From Nitrospira sp. (lineage in GTDB: Bacteria > Nitrospirota > Nitrospiria > Nitrospirales > Nitrospiraceae), in assembly GCA_035968315.1 (NCBI GenBank), contig JAVYIN010000003.1:62001-126000 (forward strand): a stretch of 64,000 bases of DNA, written 5' to 3'. Of the stretch, positions 61,087 to 64,000 are shown piece after piece (the stretch's first letter is position 1; the number at the start of each line of letters is the position of its first letter). The notes beneath the pieces are model-generated. The model did no database searches. It was not told the origin of the DNA and saw only the letters and a list, made by a program, of their open reading frames with translations. The position numbers and the translations under genes were made by a program.

Positions 61087-61449
61087 TGCAGTCCGGAGGT
61101 ATTTAATCAGGCCAGAGATCATCTTGCCTGTCTTCTCCGCTTGCGCGTAAATCTCGTCAAAGCTCTCTTGGGAAAGATATTTTTGGTCGACGGCCACATA
61201 GAGGTGGCTTTGAGTTTCTGCCGCTGAAGACATCGCTATGAATAAGAACTGTCCAAATTCTTTGTCCGAATGCCGGACAAATCCCTCAGCGATGTTAGAC
61301 ATTACTGACACAGACGCCGCTTGGATTTGTCCGCACAAACGAATATCTCTCTTCCAGGAGGAATTGCGGTCAATCGCTTCATACACGTGCCTCACGAGCT
61401 TTCGAGCCTCCTGCCAACAATCAAGATCTTCAAAACGCGTGATCTTCAT
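61060..61449 (-). CDS. Four-helix-bundle (23S rRNA intervening-sequence, IVP-type) protein
   Basis: The 129-residue all-helical protein belongs to the S23/IVP family often encoded inside 23S rRNA intervening sequences and also scattered through genomes. Visible are FEDLDCWQEARKLVRHVYEA (~6-25), RDIRLCGQIQAASVSVMSNI with AEGFVRHSDKEFGQFL, and AAETQSHLYVA. No enzymatic function is established. Repeat arrays of GTCTGTCTGGT type flank it closely: its C-terminal residues are encoded by one array and its promoter region lies in another. This suggests a mobile or repeat-inserted gene between the regulator and the NusG-like gene. It may not belong functionally to the polysaccharide operon. Confidence 0.88.
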   Translation of the reverse strand: MKITRFEDLDCWQEARKLVRHVYEAIDRNSSWKRDIRLCGQIQAASVSVMSNIAEGFVRHSDKEFGQFLFIAMSSAAETQSHLYVAVDQKYLSQESFDEIYAQAEKTGKMISGLIKYLRTATRQTRPTR

Positions 61450-61450
61450 T

Positions 61451-61548
61451 GCGCTAGACCATTTGGTCTGTTTGGTCTTTCTCGTCTATCTGGTCAACTG
61501 ACCGAACAGACCAGATAGACCGAATAGACATCTTTGACCAGACAGACC
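61451..61548. repeat. Degenerate GTCTG array with hairpin, right side
   Basis: Units such as TTGGTCTGTTTGGTCTTTC and the inverted forms CCGAACAGACCAGATAGAC make a composite array. It contains a perfect 11-bp inverted repeat: TCTATCTGGTC (61485-61495) and GACCAGATAGA (61509-61519). It brackets the IVP gene together with 61030-61086, and could be a terminator for the gene at 61615 or a recombination site. Confidence 0.7.
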
Positions 61549-61614
61549 GTCTTCGGATACAGCTTCGCCCTCTCACTTACAGTGAACAGAAAAACGCTCC
61601 TACAATCGCGCGTC

Positions 61615-62202
61615 TTAGACCGACGGTCCCAAGGCTAAGACTTTTCCATTCGGCACGAGCTGTTGCAGCAACAGCTCGCGATGCTCTCGCGACCGATCAA
61701 GATCCGCCAGCAACACCGCGTCAAACTCCCACCACGCCACCCTATCGGGCTTCGAAACCGGGTAGGACAAAAAGGTCTCCGCCTCGCCGTCGTCAATAAA
61801 CCCCACAAGCACCAAATCCATTTCCCGCAATGAGAGATAGGCCAATTCCGCCAATTCGTTCGTCCCGAAAATCACGACCCGCGTGCCACCATCCGCCATC
61901 ATTCGCGACAAGACCTCGCGTAACCGGGCACGCATCTCCCGGTAATGGGCCAACGAATATTGCATGTAGAGATACGTAAGACGGGATTTCTCGGCAAATC
62001 CCTGGGGCGTGAGCAAGTAGCGAATACGGTGAGAAGGAATGGTCGTGGCCTTGACGTACCCTTTTCGCGCCAGCCGTTTCAGATACAAATTGGTCAGGCC
62101 AAGCGCGACGCCCAATTTATTCGCAAGGGTACGCTGCGTGACCGCGCCGTCCCGTTCTAACTCCGTCAGAAGGATCAGATCCCGCTGCCCTTGAACATTC
62201 AT
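61615..62202 (-). CDS. MarR/winged-helix transcriptional regulator linked to exopolysaccharide
   Basis: The 195-residue protein has an N-terminal winged-helix domain (LILLTELERDGAVTQRTLAN, ~9-28, with KLGVALGLTNLYLKRLARKG as recognition helix and GYVKA wing). It continues with a linker (RLTYLYMQYSLAHYREMRAR) and a C-terminal Rossmann-like ligand domain (RVVIFGTNELAELAYLSLRE, ~108-127; VLVGFIDDGEAETF). The overall plan matches MarR-type regulators found next to EPS loci, whose C-terminal part may sense a metabolite. TGAACA half-sites lie at its start and upstream (62192-62246), consistent with autoregulation. The next genes upstream encode heptosyltransferases. Confidence 0.8.
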   Translation of the reverse strand: MNVQGQRDLILLTELERDGAVTQRTLANKLGVALGLTNLYLKRLARKGYVKATTIPSHRIRYLLTPQGFAEKSRLTYLYMQYSLAHYREMRARLREVLSRMMADGGTRVVIFGTNELAELAYLSLREMDLVLVGFIDDGEAETFLSYPVSKPDRVAWWEFDAVLLADLDRSREHRELLLQQLVPNGKVLALGPSV

Positions 62203-62246
62203 TCGTTAGAAATGAACACTAATGGACAATGTTCAGCATATGAACA
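62192..62246. promoter_or_regulatory. Cluster of TGAACA/TGTTCA half-sites, probable operator
   Basis: TGAACA occurs at 62192-62197 (inside the regulator's start region), 62213-62218 and 62241-62246, and the inverted TGTTCA at 62230-62235. The first two are 21 bp apart, two helical turns. The 62213 and 62230 pair form a perfect inverted repeat. Such a group overlapping a regulator start suits autoregulation by the MarR-like protein. Confidence 0.5.
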
Positions 62247-62308
62247 CAATTAGCAGAATGAGTCAAGGCGCAAATCTACAAGGGGTGGTACGCGGCGAGG
62301 CGGGCGTG

Positions 62309-62350
62309 ACTGGCGAGAAATGCGGGACTGGCTGAACTGGCGAGCAATGC
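62309..62350 (+). repeat. 15-bp direct repeat
   Basis: ACTGGCGAGAAATGC (62309-62323) and ACTGGCGAGCAATGC (62336-62350) differ at one base and lie 27 bp apart (start to start) in the gap between the regulator gene and the GT9 gene. No function is evident. It may be part of a dispersed repeat. Confidence 0.45.
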
Positions 62351-62380
62351 ACGTCTCGCTCATCGCGCCTGCCTCGCACC

Positions 62381-63400
62381 CTATATATGGTGAATGGCAA
62401 GAGGGGTCCTGGATTGGATCACCTGCTCCACATGCGTCGACAAGCCAGAGACAGTTAGACGATCCATGCAATCCCAATAGGAACAGGCTTCACCGATGCA
62501 TTTTTCACAGGTCGGCACATCCGGACGAAGCAGCACGCCAAGACCCAAGGGCTTCCACCTGGTCGGCAAATTGTTCCGTCGCGGGTCGAATAAGCTCACA
62601 TTCGGCACATTGAGAGCCGCCGCCAGATGCGCCGGCCCGGTTGCGCCTGACACCACTGCTTGCGAGACCGCAATCAATCCCATGAGGTCGCGCACCGACA
62701 ACTGCCCCATAAGATTTCTGATTCTCCCATCGAGCGGCACCGCTTGTAAGGCTTCTTCCTGAAATTGCGCTCGTTCCGTCTCGCTGCCGGTCAGAATCAC
62801 CGAACACCCTTGCTCCACAAGCAGATTGGCCAGGTCGCGATAGTGCTGCGGCCGCCAGCGGCGAGCCGACACCCCGCCGGGATGAATGATCACCCGCCTT
62901 CTTGCGTCACCACCCCATCGCTGCTCCCCCGCTGCGCGCTCGCGCTCGGTCACAACCAGCTGAGGACGGCGAACCTCTCCCGGAGTGAGTCCCAGCCCCT
63001 TCAACATCCCGACATTGTATTCGGACTCGTGTTTGGCAAATGTACTCCGGTGTTCATGGGTCCAACGATTCGCCAGCACACTCTGCCAGCGAAAGCCGAT
63101 GGCGACTCGAATGGGAACCCGAGCCAGCCACGCCGCCCACATCAGCCGGCGAAATGGTTTAAGGAAAATGGCCGCATCGATCCCTCCCGCAAACGCTTCT
63201 CGCATCGTCTGCGTCGGCGCATGCACCGTACAGGTCCGCACATAGTCGATGTCGGGATGATGCTCCAAGATGGGGGCGGCAACCGGATTCGCGAGCATCC
63301 CGATACGGACGCCGGGAATCAGTTGGCGCAGCTGCGTGGCGACAGGAAGCGCCAGCACCAGATCGCCCATCCCATCCGGCCGCACAATCAGCACATTCAT
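62381..63400 (-). CDS. Glycosyltransferase family 9 (heptosyltransferase-like)
   Basis: The ATG at 63400 is preferred; it overlaps the stop of the next GT9 gene (ATGA). The 339-residue GT-B enzyme starts VLIVRPDGMGDLVLALPVAT, with RVAIGFRWQSVLANRWTHEH and the donor-domain motifs VIIHPGGVSARRWRPQHYRD, VILTGSETERAQFQEEAL and SGATGPAHLAAALNVP. GT9 enzymes (WaaC, WaaF, WaaQ) transfer ADP-heptose to the LPS inner core. A short Cys-rich tail (PTCEKCIGEACSYWDCMDRL) may bind metal and occurs in many members. Heptosyl transfer is likely, though the acceptor position is unknown. Confidence 0.9.
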   Translation of the reverse strand: MNVLIVRPDGMGDLVLALPVATQLRQLIPGVRIGMLANPVAAPILEHHPDIDYVRTCTVHAPTQTMREAFAGGIDAAIFLKPFRRLMWAAWLARVPIRVAIGFRWQSVLANRWTHEHRSTFAKHESEYNVGMLKGLGLTPGEVRRPQLVVTERERAAGEQRWGGDARRRVIIHPGGVSARRWRPQHYRDLANLLVEQGCSVILTGSETERAQFQEEALQAVPLDGRIRNLMGQLSVRDLMGLIAVSQAVVSGATGPAHLAAALNVPNVSLFDPRRNNLPTRWKPLGLGVLLRPDVPTCEKCIGEACSYWDCMDRLTVSGLSTHVEQVIQSRTPLAIHHI

Positions 63401-64000
63401 CGCGGCACCATGCGAAGGGCCCAGCGATCCCGCACCGCCGCAACCACTTGAGCAGGAATAATGCGCTGAAGACATTCCATCTGGACCGCATTCCGGCACA
63501 CCCGGCTGAAGCAAGGGCGGCAAGGGATCTCGTGGGTCAAGACGGCATGTCCTTCTCCATAAGGGCCGGTGCGCACAGCGCTGGTCGGACCAAACACCGA
63601 GACAACGGGAGTCCCTACCGCGGCCGCCACATGCATGGGACCGGAATCGTTCGTGATCAACAACGAAGCCTTGGACAACAAGGCCGGCAAAATTCCGAGC
63701 GTCGTCTCACCGATGAGGTCGATCACGGGACAATCCGCCAGCCGCTTCATTTGCTCGCCTTCCCGGCGCTCATCCGGCCCCCCGATTACGACAATCGGCC
63801 CCACCCCTTCGCGCGACAATTGTGCCGCCACTGCGGCAAACGATTCGACCGGCCAGCGCTTCGTCGGCCAGCGGGCGGAGATATTCATCGCTACCCACGG
63901 CGCATCGACATTCACGCCCTTTCTTCGCAACACCTCCCCGACAGCCGAATAATCCTGACTCGGCAATCGGAATCGAAACTGCGGCCGGCCCTGCACCGCT
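63397..64000 (-). CDS. Glycosyltransferase family 9 (heptosyltransferase-like), 5' end outside window
   Basis: The frame is open to the right edge, so only the last ~200 residues are seen. They carry the donor domain: VAMNISARWPTKRWPVESFA, IVVIGGPDERREGEQ, LITNDSGPMHVAAAVGTPVV and VFGPTSAVRTGPYG, followed by a Cys-rich tail (CRPCFSRVCRNAVQMECL). This is the C-terminal half of an ADP-heptose:LPS heptosyltransferase-like enzyme. The reported 3' end overlaps the next gene's ATG by 4 bp. The N-terminal acceptor domain is not visible, so specificity cannot be discussed. The whole LPS locus may continue to the right. Confidence 0.88.
   Translation of the reverse strand, partial: AVQGRPQFRFRLPSQDYSAVGEVLRRKGVNVDAPWVAMNISARWPTKRWPVESFAAVAAQLSREGVGPIVVIGGPDERREGEQMKRLADCPVIDLIGETTLGILPALLSKASLLITNDSGPMHVAAAVGTPVVSVFGPTSAVRTGPYGEGHAVLTHEIPCRPCFSRVCRNAVQMECLQRIIPAQVVAAVRDRWALRMVPR

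Noticed and set aside
61030-61548. CRISPR array
   Set aside because: The GTCTG units are short, irregular and contiguous, with no constant repeat length and no unique spacers, and no cas genes lie nearby.
1-64000. Insertion sequences, prophage genes, rRNA and tRNA genes
   Set aside because: No transposase, integrase or phage structural motif was seen in any translated frame, and no rRNA or cloverleaf-type sequence was noticed by eye; a tRNAscan or Rfam search was not possible here.

Overview
The window looks like chromosomal DNA of a Gram-negative bacterium with fairly high GC. A Nitrospira-type (phylum Nitrospirota) genome is the best guess. The reasons are gene content (class I FBP aldolase beside class I fructose-1,6-bisphosphatase, a TonB receptor, an LPS/O-antigen-type locus) and a large palindromic intergenic repeat of a kind I associate with Nitrospira. 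That assignment is inference. I see no rRNA, tRNA, CRISPR array or complete insertion sequence. No stretch longer than about 300 bases is without a gene or gene remnant.

Left part (1-18 kb). It opens with the 3' end of metG overlapping a secreted protein gene, followed by a small accessory island (about 1.53-4.1 kb). The island holds a VOC-fold gene and a DUF6680-like gene, each preceded by a copy of the same ~112-bp repeat. It also holds gene debris: a methyltransferase 3' end, a phosphoesterase 3' end, an orphan BrnA antitoxin with the stub of its BrnT toxin, and a decayed second brnA 3' end. Housekeeping genes follow: a CDF metal exporter and CobW-family GTPase (metal homeostasis), a PAS hybrid histidine kinase, a PAP2 phosphatase, a TonB-receptor group, aroG-type DAHP synthase, tatD, a NYN nuclease, an amidase, truA and a PsiF-repeat protein.

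Middle part (18-29 kb). Every gene from 18026 to the right edge is on the minus strand. cysE, ispF, ispD, a PIN-TRAM membrane protein, an HtrA/Deg protease, FBP aldolase, fbp, a DUF3108 protein, phosphomannomutase, bifunctional manC and a KdsC-like phosphatase lie here. The last three feed GDP-mannose and related sugars to the next region.

Right part (29-64 kb). This is one surface-polysaccharide locus, read right to left. Two GT9 heptosyltransferase-like genes come first, then a MarR-like regulator whose promoter region carries TGAACA half-sites, then a four-helix-bundle (IVP) gene bracketed by GTCTG repeats, and a NusG/UpxY-type antiterminator. After these come gmd and fcl, a NUDIX hydrolase, a Wzx-type flippase, many glycosyltransferases and methyltransferases, asparagine synthase, a WecA/MraY-type initiating transferase, a WaaL/Wzy-type ligase and a PglF/FlaA1-type dehydratase. 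Many junctions overlap by 1-8 bp, indicating co-transcription and translational coupling.

The most unusual block is 46462-54323. It encodes a B12-type radical SAM enzyme, an HddA-like kinase, a fucose-synthase-like SDR, a thiamine-diphosphate enzyme split into two very short subunits, a DegT-fold enzyme with His in place of the PLP lysine, an HddC-like nucleotidyltransferase and a further SDR. Together they look like a pathway to an unusual deoxy, branched or chain-extended nucleotide sugar, and this is the best candidate here for an undescribed system.
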